DNA of 16,682 nucleotides, taken from the NCBI GenBank assembly GCA_945868195.1, contig CAMBLP010000033.1, forward strand, positions 1-16,682, in the 5' to 3' direction. Source of the stretch: Bordetella parapertussis (lineage in GTDB: Bacteria > Pseudomonadota > Gammaproteobacteria > Burkholderiales > Burkholderiaceae_B). Shown here in pieces: positions 16,331-16,682 of this stretch. The notes beneath the pieces were generated by a model. The model was given only the letters and a program-made list of their open reading frames with translations. It did not search any database and was not told the DNA's origin. Numbering within the stretch: position 1 is the stretch's first letter; the number at the start of each line of letters is the position of its first letter. The translations under genes and the position numbers were made by a program.

Positions 16331-16682
16331 GTGTTTACAGTCGAAGTCCGTGACCACATCATGATTGCCCATTCGTTTCGCGGAGACGTCTTTGGACCTG
16401 CGCAGGCATTGCACGGTGCGACCTTCGTGGTCGATGCAGCATTTATTTCTAAAGAGCTCGATCCCAACGGCATCGTGATCGATATCGGCCGTGCGCTTGA
16501 TGTCCTTAAGGCCACACTCAAACCCTTGAACTACAGCAATCTTGACGAGCGCCCTGAGTTTAAGGGGATCAACACCACGACTGAGTTTCTGACAAAATAT
16601 ATTTTTGATCAATTGGCTAACGCCGCACGTAGTGGTGGCCTCGGACGTGATGGCAAAGAGTTGCATGCCATCCGTGTGACGA
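16331..16682 (+). CDS. 6-pyruvoyltetrahydropterin synthase / QueD-fold protein with altered active site, 3'-truncated by window edge
   Basis: The frame from GTG 16331 stays open to the window end (117 codons). The fold is recognised from IMIAHSF (10-16), QALHGATFVVDAAF (25-38), GIVIDIGRALDVLK (47-60) and NYSNLDERPEFKGINTTTEFL (from 67). Family knowledge: QueD makes 6-carboxytetrahydropterin from dihydroneopterin triphosphate for queuosine, and PTPS makes 6-pyruvoyltetrahydropterin. Both use three zinc histidines, a Cys and an Asp-His pair. Here H14 and H28 are kept, but the third zinc His (in HGH) is A30. The Cys position four residues before H28 is A24, and the Asp-His pair aligns by eye with N67-Y68. 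Classic QueD/PTPS activity is therefore doubtful; it may bind a pterin or have another reaction. The C-terminal Glu region is outside the window. It follows the MDR gene by 40 bases with a strong ribosome site. Confidence 0.75.
   Translation, partial: MFTVEVRDHIMIAHSFRGDVFGPAQALHGATFVVDAAFISKELDPNGIVIDIGRALDVLKATLKPLNYSNLDERPEFKGINTTTEFLTKYIFDQLANAARSGGLGRDGKELHAIRVT

Noticed and set aside
16301..16666. Minus-strand open frame of 121 codons at the right edge
   Set aside because: The + strand frame from GTG 16331 has a strong ribosome site and a recognisable PTPS/QueD fold; the minus frame is its shadow.
16331..16682. Calling the last gene queD with queuosine function
   Set aside because: Key catalytic and zinc residues appear to be replaced, and no queC, queE or queF gene is in view.

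Overview
The window carries eleven protein-coding genes. Nine are complete and one is cut at each edge. Genes are tightly packed on both strands, and no stretch over about 120 bases lacks a gene. I see no RNA genes, insertion sequences, CRISPR arrays or phage genes. Gene content and protein style (an Atm1-type ABC exporter, a Kup potassium transporter, an OpgH-type glucan glucosyltransferase, an NfsA-like nitroreductase, many acyl-CoA/aromatic-type catabolic enzymes) and moderately high G+C suggest a free-living Gram-negative proteobacterium, probably a betaproteobacterium of the Burkholderiales. That placement is inference, not proof.

Left part (1-5500): the C-terminal part of a crotonase-fold enoyl-CoA hydratase converges on a family VIII (class C beta-lactamase-like) esterase. 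The esterase is divergent from an Atm1-type ABC half-transporter. That gene converges, with a 3-base gap, on an NfsA-type flavin nitroreductase, which is in turn divergent from an EamA/DMT membrane transporter.

Middle part (5501-10769): all genes run on the + strand. A GrdB/PrdB-like (glycine/proline reductase family) protein with a Cys-x-x-Cys pair is followed after 21 bases by a fumarase/aspartase-superfamily lyase resembling 3-carboxymuconate cycloisomerase. After 115 bases comes a fumarylacetoacetate hydrolase (FAH) family enzyme, then, 4 bases later, a kup K+ transporter. The first three look like an uncharacterised catabolic set, possibly served by the upstream EamA transporter. A 15-bp tandem repeat lies just before the GrdB-like gene.

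Right part (10792-16682): on the minus strand, a three-gene operon encodes an OpgH/MdoH-type glucosyltransferase, an NdvA/ChvA-type glucan ABC exporter (start and stop codons overlap as ATGA) and a SAM-dependent methyltransferase 20 bases further on. This pairs the synthase type of linear osmoregulated periplasmic glucans with the exporter type of cyclic beta-1,2-glucans, with no OpgG in sight. Divergent from it, across about 100 bases holding a perfect 9-bp inverted repeat, runs a second set: an MDR-type dehydrogenase lacking the usual zinc ligands and a 6-pyruvoyltetrahydropterin synthase/QueD-fold protein, cut by the window edge, that appears to lack key catalytic residues. The shared control region raises the possibility that the two sets form one unrecognised biosynthesis-and-export system for a modified glycan or glycoside. 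This is the most interesting part of the window.
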